The notes under the pieces are model-generated. The model searched no databases. It saw only the letters and a program-made list of their open reading frames with translations, and was not told where the DNA came from. From positions 1 through 64,000 of the forward strand of contig NZ_JASE01000003.1 in NCBI RefSeq assembly GCF_000622325.1: a DNA stretch of 64,000 nucleotides, in the 5' to 3' direction. Every line of letters begins with the position of its first letter. The stretch's first letter is position 1. Shown here piece by piece: positions 9,800 to 19,280 of the stretch. The position numbers and the translations under genes were made by a program. The stretch comes from Sulfitobacter geojensis. GTDB taxonomy: Bacteria; Pseudomonadota; Alphaproteobacteria; Rhodobacterales; Rhodobacteraceae.

Positions 9800-12700
9800 A
9801 TGCGCGCGATCTTTAATCCGGTGGTCAGGCTGTTCCGGCTTTTGCAACGGATGTTCAAATCCAAATGGGGCAAGGCGTTCCTGATCCTCTGCGGATTTCT
9901 GGCGATCTTTGCGGCCATTTGGTTCGGTTTCCCGCTGACCGGTTATGCAGTCATCAGCACGGTTTTTGCACGTCTTGCGTCTATTGCCGGCATCCTTGGC
10001 CTGATCGGTCTGATCTATCTGCTGCGCTGGCGGTCGCGGCGCAAGAAAGCGCGTAAGCTGGAGGAAAGCCTGCTGCCGGATCAGACCGGCGACGGCAAGG
10101 TGCTGGCCGAGAACATGAAGCTGGCGCTGGACAAGCTCAAGAAGTCCGGCGGCAAGAATTACCTTTATGATCTGCCGTGGTACGTGATCATCGGCCCGCC
10201 CGGTGCAGGCAAAACAACAGCACTGCGAAATTCCGGCATTGAATTCCCGGGTCTGGATGCGATGCCGGAACAGGGTGCCGGTTTTGGCGGCACGCGCAAT
10301 TGCGATTGGTGGTTTGCCGAAGACGCCGTTCTGATTGACACGGCCGGGCGCTATACCACGCAGGACAGTGATGCGATTGCGGATGAGGCAAGCTGGGGGT
10401 CCTTCCTGAACCTGTTGAAAAACGGGCGGCCTGACCAGCCGATCAACGGTGTTATTCTGGCGTTTTCGGTGGAGCAGATGTTGAACGCCACGCCCGAAGA
10501 TCTGGCTGCCCATGCCCAGACTGTACGCAAACGCTTGGGTGAAATCCACGAACAGCTCAAAATCGATTTTCCCGTGTATGTTCTGTTCACAAAGGCCGAT
10601 CTGATCGCGGGATTTCGCGAATATTTTGCCAGTTTCAGCACCCTGCGGCGCAAAAGCGTTTGGGGAGTTACCTTTCAGACCAAGGACCGCAAGGCAGAGA
10701 CCTACAAGAATGTGGAGGCCGAGTTTGACGCGCTTCTTGCCCGTTTGAGCGATGAGGTCATCGACCGGATGAACGAAGAACCCGATGGCGTCAGCCGTAT
10801 TGCGGTCTTTGGCCTGCCGGGCCAGATGGCAATGATGCGCGCCAATGTGGCCGAATTCATCCGGCAGGTGTTCGAACCGACACGCTATAAAACCAACGCT
10901 ATTCTGCGCGGATTCTATTTCAGCTCCGGCACACAGGAAGGCACGCCGATTGATCAGGTTCTGGGGGCGATGTCACGCAATCAGGACGGCGTTGAATTCC
11001 AGCCGTCGTTTATGTCGGGCAAGGGTAAATCGTTCTTCCTGCATGATCTGCTGAAACGGGTGATCTTTGAAGAACGCGATTGGGTCAGCTTTGATTACAA
11101 GGCGATCCGCCGCGCGCGGATTATGCGCACGGGTGCGGTTGGCGTCATTGTCGGGGCGACGATGGCGGCGATGGGTGCTTTCGGTTTCAGCTTCTGGCAA
11201 AACGCCACTTTGCTGCGCACGGCCGATCTGGAAACCCAAAGTTATTTCAGCAAAGCCCGCCGCGAGATTTCCCGCCCCGTGGTCGACAACACCGATCCTT
11301 CGGTCATTCTGTTGCATCTTGAGGATCTGCGCAACATGACTGCGGGTTACGGCGATACCCGCACGCCGCCGGTCTGGGAAGGTTTCGGTCTGTCGCGCCA
11401 TAGTGAGGTGTCGCTGGCCGCCGATCGCGCCTATTCCGACGGATTGGAACGGATGCTGCGGCCCCGCATGATCCTGCATCTGGAAAACGAGATACCGCAG
11501 CTGATCGCCGATAAGGAAACCGGCGGTATCTATCGTGCGCTCAAGGTCTATCTGTTGCTGGGCGGACAGGGCCAAGGGCAGGGCGATGACGCCGCCATCG
11601 CGGCCTATTTCGAAGAAGTCTGGGGGCGGTTGTTTTCCGGGCCGGGGCAAGCGGACGAGCGGGACAGGATCAACGCCCATCTGGCCGCGATGCTTAGTCT
11701 GGACGAGGATCGTTTGCCTGCACTGGCCATTGACCCCGAAATCGTGCGCAGCGCGCGCGAAGCCATCGTGAACCTGCCGCTGGCCGATCAGGCCTATGCC
11801 TCGATTAAGGACCGCGCAGCGACCTCGGGTGTGCCGGATTTCAATCTGGTGGAACGGGTGTCCGGGCAGGTCGAGCGTGTGTTTGAAACCACGGATGGCA
11901 GCCCGCTGGCGTCGGTGGGCGTGCCGGGGATTTACACATTCGAGGGCTATTGGGGTTTCTTCCTTGAAGAGCTGACGTCGGCGCGGGACCGGTTGCGCGA
12001 TGACCAATGGGTGCTGGGGGAGGCCGCCGGACGTGTGGGATATGAATCGCAGCTGTCCAATCTCGAACGCGACTTGCACCGCGCTTACCGGATTGAATTC
12101 AACGCAGCTTGGCGCGAAATGTTTGGCCGTATCGGCCTTGGTCCCCTGTCCAACGACGCCCCGCAATATGAGGCACTTGCGGTTTTGTCTTCCTCCGTGG
12201 CGTCGCCAATTCTGGAATATGTGGAAGCGGTCGAGGAAGAAACGCGGCTGACGCGGCTGTACGATCAGATCGGCGATATTTCGGCAGACCAGATCGCTAG
12301 CGGCGCGTTGAGCGAGGGGATGGGCGACGCGGTGTTCCGCCGGATCTACAGCCAGTCCGGCGTGTTCCAGCGTGTCGTGCTGGACAACATCGCGAAAAAG
12401 GGCAAGGTCCAGACCCGCGCGGGCAATGCAGTGGCAGAAGACACGCAGCGCCGTCAGGTCGAACGGATGACCGACGATTTCGCGCAGTGGCACAGCTTGC
12501 TGAAAGGTGAAGCGCCGAACCGCCCCGTTGACGTGATCCTCGCCAATCTGGCGGACCTGCGCGAAAACCGGCGTCAGTCTATCGTTGCCCCGACCCCCGC
12601 AGATGAAACCATGCTAAGCCAGTCTCTGTCGGCGCTGACGCGCAACAATACCGCGTTGCCAAAGGATCTCGCGCGCATGTTGAACGAGGTCGATACGGAA

Positions 12701-13423
12701 TTCCGTGCCGTGGCCACCGCGGCCACCATGACGCAGTTGAACCGCGCGCTGAACGACGATGTATCGCAATTCTGCCGTGACCTGATTGCGCCGCTCTATC
12801 CCTTCGGGACGGGGCGCCATCTGTCGCCTGCGGTGTTCGGGCAATTCTTCGGGCCCGGCGGGCGGATGGACACGTTTTATACGTCTTATCTACAACCTCA
12901 TGTGATCCGTGGCGCGGATGGGTTGATGCCGGCGCCCGACAGCGCCATCGGCCAGACCTTGTCGCTGGCCGCCCTCAAACAATTTGACCGTGCACAGGCG
13001 ATCCAGCTGGCGTTTTTCGCAACCGGCTCGTCAGAGCCCAAAGTCGATATGTCGGTCACGCATCTTAGTTCGTCCCCGTCGGTCGAGCTGGCAATCCTGT
13101 CGATGAACGGCGGGTCTGTGCGCACCCAGCCTGACAGCATTCCCGCCGCGCTGAGCTGGCCCGGTCAAAGTTCCGGTGTGGCGCTGGAGTTGTTTCCGGG
13201 CGCCGATGATCGCCAGTCCAACATCACCTTTGCCGAAGGGCGCTGGGACATTGTGAACTTTCTGCGCAAAGGGAGGTCCCGTGTGAGCAATAACGTGGTA
13301 GACGTTACCCATGATGTAGGCGGGCGCACGATCACCTACCGGATTGAATTCAACAGCACCACGGTGCCGTTTCTGATGCGCGAATTGGCGGATTTTTCCT
13401 GCCCTGCGTCACTGGAGCAATAA
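9800..13423 (+). CDS. tssM: T6SS membrane-complex protein TssM (IcmF/VasK)
   Basis: 1207 residues, normal for TssM. It has two N-terminal transmembrane helices (about 27-45 and 55-75), a cytoplasmic NTPase-like domain with an intact Walker A (GPPGAGKTT at 132-140) and a Walker B-like LIDTAGRY, a third membrane helix near 448-470, then a large periplasmic domain ending in the IcmF C-terminal region. It spans the envelope and couples the baseplate to the outer membrane. Starts six bases after tssL; tagF follows after one base. No TssJ lipoprotein, its usual outer-membrane partner, is found in the window. Confidence 0.97.
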   Translation: MRAIFNPVVRLFRLLQRMFKSKWGKAFLILCGFLAIFAAIWFGFPLTGYAVISTVFARLASIAGILGLIGLIYLLRWRSRRKKARKLEESLLPDQTGDGKVLAENMKLALDKLKKSGGKNYLYDLPWYVIIGPPGAGKTTALRNSGIEFPGLDAMPEQGAGFGGTRNCDWWFAEDAVLIDTAGRYTTQDSDAIADEASWGSFLNLLKNGRPDQPINGVILAFSVEQMLNATPEDLAAHAQTVRKRLGEIHEQLKIDFPVYVLFTKADLIAGFREYFASFSTLRRKSVWGVTFQTKDRKAETYKNVEAEFDALLARLSDEVIDRMNEEPDGVSRIAVFGLPGQMAMMRANVAEFIRQVFEPTRYKTNAILRGFYFSSGTQEGTPIDQVLGAMSRNQDGVEFQPSFMSGKGKSFFLHDLLKRVIFEERDWVSFDYKAIRRARIMRTGAVGVIVGATMAAMGAFGFSFWQNATLLRTADLETQSYFSKARREISRPVVDNTDPSVILLHLEDLRNMTAGYGDTRTPPVWEGFGLSRHSEVSLAADRAYSDGLERMLRPRMILHLENEIPQLIADKETGGIYRALKVYLLLGGQGQGQGDDAAIAAYFEEVWGRLFSGPGQADERDRINAHLAAMLSLDEDRLPALAIDPEIVRSAREAIVNLPLADQAYASIKDRAATSGVPDFNLVERVSGQVERVFETTDGSPLASVGVPGIYTFEGYWGFFLEELTSARDRLRDDQWVLGEAAGRVGYESQLSNLERDLHRAYRIEFNAAWREMFGRIGLGPLSNDAPQYEALAVLSSSVASPILEYVEAVEEETRLTRLYDQIGDISADQIASGALSEGMGDAVFRRIYSQSGVFQRVVLDNIAKKGKVQTRAGNAVAEDTQRRQVERMTDDFAQWHSLLKGEAPNRPVDVILANLADLRENRRQSIVAPTPADETMLSQSLSALTRNNTALPKDLARMLNEVDTEFRAVATAATMTQLNRALNDDVSQFCRDLIAPLYPFGTGRHLSPAVFGQFFGPGGRMDTFYTSYLQPHVIRGADGLMPAPDSAIGQTLSLAALKQFDRAQAIQLAFFATGSSEPKVDMSVTHLSSSPSVELAILSMNGGSVRTQPDSIPAALSWPGQSSGVALELFPGADDRQSNITFAEGRWDIVNFLRKGRSRVSNNVVDVTHDVGGRTITYRIEFNSTTVPFLMRELADFSCPASLEQ

Positions 13424-13424
13424 G

Positions 13425-14108
13425 ATGGGCACAGCAGGTATCGGCATCATGGGTAAGCACCCCGAATATGGCGATTTTCTGCAAACAGGGATTCCCGAAC
13501 CGGTGCTGGGTGTGTTCAACGGGTGGCTCGATGCCTGCCTGCCGGTCTTGCGGGATCAAATGGGTCAGGGATGGGGCCCGTTTTGGGACGGGGCACAAGA
13601 TCTGCGGTTCTGGATCGGGCGCTCTGTTTTGGGGCAAACGGTTGTTGGTATTCTGCGTCCTTCGCGCGATCGGGTTGGCCGGCGATTTCCGCTGATCTTG
13701 CTGGCAAGTGGCGCGGATGTGCCGGTACCCTTGGGCGCGGGGGTTGATCAAGCCCCGTGGGATAGGATGGCGGCGCATCTGGACCGGATGCAAGCAGGCA
13801 AAGGTGCTGCGGCATTGCTGGAAGGGCTGGATATAGAAATTGCGGCCGAGGGCGAGAACCACGCGGCGATTGGCCCGACCTTGTGGGCGCATCACCCCGA
13901 GGGCAATCTGGACGCTTTGCTGGCCTCTGCTGCGGGACCGGATGTTGAACGCGCGCAGCTGATGCGATCCTACTGGTGGGCAACAGGCACGCGCGATGCG
14001 CAGGTCAATCGCGCGGCAACGTGGTTGGGATGTGCGGGATTACCGGAACCGCAAGCCTTGGGCTGGCTTTTGGGCGGTGTCGCGGGCGAAGCGGAGGCGG
14101 GGGCGTGA
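13425..14108 (+). CDS. tagF: T6SS-associated protein TagF (ImpM family)
   Basis: 227 residues starting with IGIMGKHPEYGDFLQTG, matching the GxxGKxPxxGDFxxxG signature of TagF/ImpM. In Pseudomonas and Agrobacterium, TagF restrains T6SS assembly post-translationally and is opposed by the PpkA-Fha threonine-phosphorylation pathway. Its position between tssM and the phosphatase/kinase pair fits that role. The last bases overlap the pppA GTG start (GTGA). Confidence 0.92.
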   Translation: MGTAGIGIMGKHPEYGDFLQTGIPEPVLGVFNGWLDACLPVLRDQMGQGWGPFWDGAQDLRFWIGRSVLGQTVVGILRPSRDRVGRRFPLILLASGADVPVPLGAGVDQAPWDRMAAHLDRMQAGKGAAALLEGLDIEIAAEGENHAAIGPTLWAHHPEGNLDALLASAAGPDVERAQLMRSYWWATGTRDAQVNRAATWLGCAGLPEPQALGWLLGGVAGEAEAGA

Positions 14109-14908
14109 ACCGGAACGATTATTTCACTTTCGAGACCGGACAGGGCAGCGATGTCGGCTGTAAACGCAAGGTCAACGAAGACAGCTATTTGTCGCGGCCT
14201 GAATACGGGCTTTGGGTGGTTGCGGATGGCATGGGGGGGCACGCGGCGGGTGATTTTGCCAGCCAGACCATTGTGCATGAACTGAACTCGATTGGGCTGG
14301 CGGTGTCGGCGGATGATCTGGTTGCCCGCTTCGACCAGCGATTGACGCAGGCCAACGAAGTGATCCGCGCACAAGCTGCGCAGCTGGAGGGCGGCATGAT
14401 CGGGGCCACGGTCGCAGCGCTTCTGGTGCATCAAACCCGCTTTGATTGCATCTGGTCGGGCGACAGCCGGTTGTATCTGCTGCGCGACGGTCAGCTGGTT
14501 CAACAAAGCCGTGACCATACCGAAGCGCGCGCCTTGTTGGATGCGGGATCAATCACCGCCGAGGAAGCCGCGAACTGGCCGCGCAAGAACGTGATCACCC
14601 ATGCGGTCGGTGTCAGCGAAAAACCGATTTGTGAACGGGTCACAGGGGAATTGCAGCTGGGCGACGTGTTCCTGATTTGCTCGGACGGGTTGACAGAACA
14701 CATCGCGGATGCGGAAATTGCACAAATGCTGCTGAGGTATCCACCGCAAGAAGCTTGCGCGCAGCTTATCGACGAAACAGTGCGGCGGGGTGCGCGCGAT
14801 AACGTCACCGTTATTGCGATGCATTGTTCTGATGCGCCGCCACCGGCGGAAGATGAGATGCTATATGATCTCGATAACAGTAGTTTGGATACAGGGTCGG
14901 TAGTGTGA
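14105..14908 (+). CDS. pppA: PP2C-family protein phosphatase (PppA/Stp1), T6SS threonine-phosphorylation pathway
   Basis: 267 residues from a GTG that overlaps the tagF stop; upstream in-frame starts lie within tagF. All PP2C metal and catalytic motifs are present: VNEDS, ADGMGGHAAG, GDSRLYLLRDG, CSDGLTEH and DNVTVI. The protein is cytosolic with no membrane segment. It should dephosphorylate PpkA targets such as TagH or TssL and reset T6SS firing. Its stop overlaps the ppkA GTG start (GTGA), so phosphatase and kinase are co-translated. Confidence 0.95.
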   Translation: MNRNDYFTFETGQGSDVGCKRKVNEDSYLSRPEYGLWVVADGMGGHAAGDFASQTIVHELNSIGLAVSADDLVARFDQRLTQANEVIRAQAAQLEGGMIGATVAALLVHQTRFDCIWSGDSRLYLLRDGQLVQQSRDHTEARALLDAGSITAEEAANWPRKNVITHAVGVSEKPICERVTGELQLGDVFLICSDGLTEHIADAEIAQMLLRYPPQEACAQLIDETVRRGARDNVTVIAMHCSDAPPPAEDEMLYDLDNSSLDTGSVV

Positions 14909-16968
14909 GCGGGAAAGACAACAGCAAGGGAAACCAAAGCGTGCCACCGGTATCGGACGACGATGACGACGACAAGACGCGGATCGTAAGCCGCCCCCCC
15001 GTGGAACCTGCCGATGAGGATGCCGAACGCACCCAATTCGAGGCGCATCCCTCCGCCAATACGCCAGACCCGAAAAACGCCCCGTCACAGGACGAAGCGG
15101 ATCAACCGTCCGATGAACTGCCCCCGCTTGACCCGCCTGTCGGCGCGCCGCCTGTGCGGCCGCAAAGCACCGCATTGGGCATTGGTACAACGATCAATAA
15201 CAACTACCGGATCGAACAGGTTCTGAAGTCCGGCGGCATGGGCGCGGTCTATCGCGGTGTGGAAATCGGCACCGGTGACCCCGTGGCGATCAAGGCGATC
15301 CTGCCCGAACTGGCCGAAGATGAAAAAGCCGGGCTGATGTTCAAACGCGAGGCGCGCACCCTGCGCCAGCTCGCCCATGAAGCGATTGTCCGTTATTATA
15401 ATTATGTCCACGACCGCGATCTGGACCAGTATTTTCTGGTGATGGAGTTTATTGAGGGCATCCCGCTGTCTGACCACATCAAGGAATTCGGCGCGCTTCC
15501 TGTGCCTGCTGTGATGACCTTGCTCAAACGCTTAAGCAGCGGTTTGTCCAAGGCCCATGCGCAGGGCGTGACCCACCGCGATCTTTCGCCGGATAACGTC
15601 ATGCTGCCGGGTGGGGATGTCAGCCAGGCCCGGTTGATCGACTTTGGAATTGCGAAATCCACTGTGGTCACCGAGGGCACGACCCACGGACAGTTTGCCG
15701 GTAAATACAAATATGTCGCGCCGGAACAACTGGGCGGGGGCGAGGTCAGCTCGCCTGCGGATATCTACGGGCTTGCCCTGCTGACCGCTGCGGCTGCCAT
15801 CGGCACGCCGCTTGATATGGGCAGTTCTATCGTTGTGGCGGTGCAATCGCGTCTGAGCATACCCGATCTATCGGCAGTTCCGATGGCACTGCGCCCTATT
15901 CTGAGCCATATGTTGGAACCTGATGAAACGCGCCGGCCTGCGTCGATGGATCTGGTTGGTCAAATGGTCGATCATCCGGAATTGATACCGGCGGCCTACC
16001 GCGAAGGGATGGCATTTTATCCGTCTGAATCCACAACCGGACAATTCACCGCGCCGCCGCACGGATTGCAAATACCGACCACAGCAATGACCCAACGCAG
16101 CGTGTATCCCAGCACAATCACACCACAAACCATGGGCCCCGCTACCCTGCCGGAACAGGAAGTCGAAAGTCGTGGCGGGAACAAAGCGCTGGGTCTTTTG
16201 GTCGGGTCCTTCGTTGTGATCAGCGCTGCTGTCGGATTTGGTGCCTGGCAAATGGGCATGTTGGGCGAGGCACCACCACCGCTTGCGTCCGGCATCGACC
16301 TGGGCACGCAAACGGCTGGCATGCCGGCACGCCGTGCCGATACCCGCGCGGGGTTTCTGGCCGAATTCGACGCGGGCCGCTGTACCTTGCTGACGCGGGT
16401 ACCCGCCGGTCGCAATGCCGGTATGGTCGAAGTGTTTTCCCAAACCGGTGAAGAGCTTGCCGGTTTGCCTGTCGCCTATGAAGAAAAGTTTGGCGCGCGT
16501 CCTGCGATCCTGCCGCGCCAGATCACGTCGGATCAATGTGCGGCCCTTGAATTTACCCATGCGCTGCAGGGTCGGGGACGTGAAGCGCCCAGAATCGAGA
16601 TGACAAAAGACGAGATGGTCTCGGGGCAGGCCATGACAGTGCGGATAGGCGATATCGGGCGTCAGTCGGTATGGGCGGCGTTGATCACCCCAAGTGGCGC
16701 AATCTTTAACCTGACGGAACGCCTGTCCGATCCGGTGGGGGGGCAGCGCAGTCTGAACTTTGGTTTGACCCTTGCCAAAGGGTCGGAGGCGGTGCCGCAA
16801 CTGGTTTTAATCGTCGCCAGCGACAGCCCGCTGGCCCGCACGGCGACCGCCGGCGACGGCATTCCGGCGGCGGAGCTTCTGGCCTTGGTGCTTGAGGAAA
16901 TCTCTGGTCGCAAAGGGGCCGCATCCGCCAGTGTGGGCTACGTCAAGCTGTTGCCTCCCGAGGGCTAG
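14905..16968 (+). CDS. ppkA: Transmembrane Ser/Thr protein kinase PpkA with a periplasmic sensor-like domain
   Basis: 687 residues from GTG. An acidic disordered N-terminus holds two Thr motifs (DDDKTRIV, Thr25; ERTQFE, Thr43). A kinase domain (about 100-360) has GGMGAVY, Lys130 (VAIK), HRDLSPDN (Asp226) and DFG (Asp246), so it should be active. A single membrane helix (about 428-449) is followed by a periplasmic domain of about 200 residues. That domain resembles the C-terminus of the convergent TonB-like protein: Cys493 and Cys545 (in QCAALEF) have the same 52-residue spacing as Cys282 and Cys334 there. Likely role: senses an envelope state and phosphorylates T6SS parts. Ends two bases from the facing gene. 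Confidence 0.94.
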   Translation: MSGKDNSKGNQSVPPVSDDDDDDKTRIVSRPPVEPADEDAERTQFEAHPSANTPDPKNAPSQDEADQPSDELPPLDPPVGAPPVRPQSTALGIGTTINNNYRIEQVLKSGGMGAVYRGVEIGTGDPVAIKAILPELAEDEKAGLMFKREARTLRQLAHEAIVRYYNYVHDRDLDQYFLVMEFIEGIPLSDHIKEFGALPVPAVMTLLKRLSSGLSKAHAQGVTHRDLSPDNVMLPGGDVSQARLIDFGIAKSTVVTEGTTHGQFAGKYKYVAPEQLGGGEVSSPADIYGLALLTAAAAIGTPLDMGSSIVVAVQSRLSIPDLSAVPMALRPILSHMLEPDETRRPASMDLVGQMVDHPELIPAAYREGMAFYPSESTTGQFTAPPHGLQIPTTAMTQRSVYPSTITPQTMGPATLPEQEVESRGGNKALGLLVGSFVVISAAVGFGAWQMGMLGEAPPPLASGIDLGTQTAGMPARRADTRAGFLAEFDAGRCTLLTRVPAGRNAGMVEVFSQTGEELAGLPVAYEEKFGARPAILPRQITSDQCAALEFTHALQGRGREAPRIEMTKDEMVSGQAMTVRIGDIGRQSVWAALITPSGAIFNLTERLSDPVGGQRSLNFGLTLAKGSEAVPQLVLIVASDSPLARTATAGDGIPAAELLALVLEEISGRKGAASASVGYVKLLPPEG

Positions 16969-16970
16969 GA

Positions 16971-18374
16971 TCAACGCACGTCAAAGGTGGTGACGGCGAG
17001 GGCTGCTTGACTGGCGATCTCGCCGGACAGGCCGGAAAACACATCCTGGGCCAGTTGCCCCGCCCTTGCGCGAATTTCTGTCGCAGGGCGGCGCGTCGCA
17101 ATGGCCAGCAGCATCTGTTTGGTATCGCGGGGCGCACCCGGGCGGGTGACGGGCACGTCAAACCGCGCGAAGTTGCCAGAGAACGACATAAAGCGTTGCA
17201 GATCCTGCACCACACCATTGTTGTCGATAAGGACCAAAGTCACATACCGCCCCGCCGTCCCCCGAAGGACACCGGTAAGGTTGCCGCCTGACGGCACTTC
17301 AGCGGCATCAAGGCGCAGACCAAGCTGCGTCGCCGGATAATCGCGGTTCAATCTGACATAATCCAGCGCGGCGCATTGCCGTTCGTCAATCAGCACGCGG
17401 GTTTGACGGATGTCGGTGTCTTTCTCGGTGAGCACGGTATCACTGAACCGCGCCATAGCAGCATCCGAGCTGGCGATCAGGGCAAGACCGACACCCTCTG
17501 TACCGTCCCGGCGCGGCAAGGCCAGCAGACAAGGATCGGTCACAGCGGTTTTGATCCGGCGCAGCAATTCGCCCACGGCGATATCCTGCGCGGAAGGGGC
17601 AGGCGCGGCGGCTTTCGGTTTGGGCGGTGTGATGTCGGGTCTGCGTCCTATCGCCGCGACAACAGTGCCAGCAGCGGCGGCAGGGCGGATGATTTCGGTT
17701 TGTGCCGGCACACGGGTAATCGTTTCCGCACCGCTGGGCACTGGCGTTGCAATCAATCCCGCGGTGCCTTCGGGCACAACTGGGCTAAGCGCAGCAGCAG
17801 ATGGCAAAGCCGTGACCGTTTCGGGGATCAAGGGATTGCTATCGGGCATTTCGGGCGCGGCAGGGGTGATGGGTTGGATGGATTCCGGCTCCGCCTCGAT
17901 CGGGGCGGCGGCAATGGGGTCAAGCGCTTCGGGTGTTTCAGGCTCTAATGCGGCCAGTTTTTCAGGTTCTTGCGCGACGGCTTCGGGCTCTACCGGCTCC
18001 GGCTCGACGGGTTCGGGTTCGACGGCTTCCGGTGCAACTGGCTCTGCGGCAACGGTTTCTTCCGGTGCAAGTGCGGCCAGTTCTTCGGGCGCGGCATCTT
18101 CGACGGTTTCGGGGGCGGCGGGATCAATTCCGTCGCCGTCATCCGCGCCCGCCTCGCCCTCCTGTTCCAGCAAACCGGCGATGGTGTCACTGTCGAGGGG
18201 CGCAATTGTGATCGTGTATTCGGGGCGCTCTTCGGGATCAGGTGCAGCAACCGCCAGCACATTTTGCAATCCGCCAAACCCGATCGCGATGGCCGCACCA
18301 TGCAGGACAACAGCCCCTGTTGTTGCGGCCCACCATCCGCCGGAACCGGATGCGCTGTAAGGTAGAAAGCTCAT
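16971..18374 (-). CDS. TonB/TolA-like energy-transducer sharing a C-terminal domain with PpkA
   Basis: 467 residues. A short N-terminal membrane anchor (about 16-34, with a His near its middle as in TonB/TolA) leads to a long Pro/Glu/Ala-rich spacer (about 85-260, EPVEPEPVEPE repeats), then a folded C-terminal domain (about 265-467). The architecture is that of a TonB-type transducer, but the C-terminus is not the TonB receptor-binding fold. It aligns by eye to the PpkA periplasmic domain, sharing C-LL, QCAAL(D/E)(Y/F), PSG, V-L-LI-NG and LLLAIA-like stretches and the Cys282-Cys334 spacing. The start overlaps the second exbD stop (ATGA). Partner and function unknown; a T6SS-linked, proton-driven envelope role is inferred. 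Confidence 0.75.
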   Translation of the reverse strand: MSFLPYSASGSGGWWAATTGAVVLHGAAIAIGFGGLQNVLAVAAPDPEERPEYTITIAPLDSDTIAGLLEQEGEAGADDGDGIDPAAPETVEDAAPEELAALAPEETVAAEPVAPEAVEPEPVEPEPVEPEAVAQEPEKLAALEPETPEALDPIAAAPIEAEPESIQPITPAAPEMPDSNPLIPETVTALPSAAALSPVVPEGTAGLIATPVPSGAETITRVPAQTEIIRPAAAAGTVVAAIGRRPDITPPKPKAAAPAPSAQDIAVGELLRRIKTAVTDPCLLALPRRDGTEGVGLALIASSDAAMARFSDTVLTEKDTDIRQTRVLIDERQCAALDYVRLNRDYPATQLGLRLDAAEVPSGGNLTGVLRGTAGRYVTLVLIDNNGVVQDLQRFMSFSGNFARFDVPVTRPGAPRDTKQMLLAIATRRPATEIRARAGQLAQDVFSGLSGEIASQAALAVTTFDVR

Positions 18375-18775
18375 GTTCCCTTACTCCGGTGAATGGTGAC
18401 AAGCCGGATATCCAGGTTTTCCATGCCGGGCCGGTTGACCAGTTTCAGCAGATCAAGGGCGGGGGCAGTGCGGTCGATCAATACATGCAGAACGCTGTGA
18501 CCGACCATCGCTTGAGGCAACCCGTCGGCCGCCAGTTCTTCGCCATCAAGTGTCAACCTGCCGTCTTCTTCAACGATCAGCACCGGTTTGGGCAACTGGT
18601 CAATCGGCAGGTCGCGGGTTTCAGATATGCGCACCCCTTCGTCCGGCGTACTGACCAATGAACCGGTCGCCAGAAAGAACAGGATCAGCAGCAAAACGAT
18701 GTTCACAATGAACAACGAGACATCGGGTCTGATCGGGTCGCTCGGGCGGGGCAGGGGGCGACGACGCGGAGCCAT
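18371..18775 (-). CDS. exbD: ExbD/TolR-family proton-channel subunit (second copy)
   Basis: 134 residues. Basic N-terminus, one transmembrane helix (SLFIVNIVLLLILFFLATGSL) preceded by Asp in RPDVSLF, then a periplasmic ExbD/TolR domain. It lies one base after the first exbD and overlaps the TonB-like gene (ATGA). Two consecutive different ExbD proteins with one ExbB suggest a hetero-dimeric ExbD plug. Likely partner: the adjacent ExbB and TonB-like protein. The family call rests on topology, gene order and length. Confidence 0.85.
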   Translation of the reverse strand: MAPRRRPLPRPSDPIRPDVSLFIVNIVLLLILFFLATGSLVSTPDEGVRISETRDLPIDQLPKPVLIVEEDGRLTLDGEELAADGLPQAMVGHSVLHVLIDRTAPALDLLKLVNRPGMENLDIRLVTIHRSKGT

Positions 18776-18776
18776 A

Positions 18777-19280
18777 TCAGAACTCCTCCCCGATACTCAC
18801 CTGTACGGAGGCGACCTCGGCGGCACTAAGGCGCGCAAGAACCGTGGTGATATCCTGAACCTGTGCGGAAGGGCGCACAATTAGGACAACCGCTCCGGGC
18901 GATCCGGCAGTTCCAAGCGCGTCGGCAAGATCGTCGAGCGCGTCAAATCCAAACCGTTGCCCCCCGACCAGAACTGTCTCGGCCTCGATGGTCCAAAGGG
19001 CGACATCACCGGCATCCTCAAGGGCGGGCGGTTCGGGGTCTTCGCCCTCTTCACCGGCAACCGTGGGGGCGGCATTGGCCTGTGCCTGCGCACTTTGAAA
19101 CGGCAACAATGAATAGGGTGTCAGACCCGATGACAACATAAAGAAAATCAACAGCTGGAACATTGCATCGGCCAAAGGCGTCAATGCAAAGCGGTAATTT
19201 GTCCGCCTTTTTGGTAGGTTAAGGGTAAAGCCGCTTGCCACGCCCCTGCTATGCCTTTGCGGTTGGGTCAACCCGACCAT
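18777..19280 (-). CDS. exbD: ExbD/TolR-family proton-channel subunit (first copy)
   Basis: 167 residues from the ATG at 19280, which overlaps the exbB 3' end by 32 bases; a GTG at 19241 (VASGFTLNLPKRRTNY) just after the exbB stop is a good alternative start. It has the ExbD N-terminal pattern, with RFALTPLADAMFQLLIFFML giving a single membrane helix with the conserved Asp (D in LADAMF). A periplasmic domain with an acidic linker follows. Works with ExbB to convert proton flow into force on the TonB-like protein. Confidence 0.87.
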   Translation of the reverse strand: MVGLTQPQRHSRGVASGFTLNLPKRRTNYRFALTPLADAMFQLLIFFMLSSGLTPYSLLPFQSAQAQANAAPTVAGEEGEDPEPPALEDAGDVALWTIEAETVLVGGQRFGFDALDDLADALGTAGSPGAVVLIVRPSAQVQDITTVLARLSAAEVASVQVSIGEEF

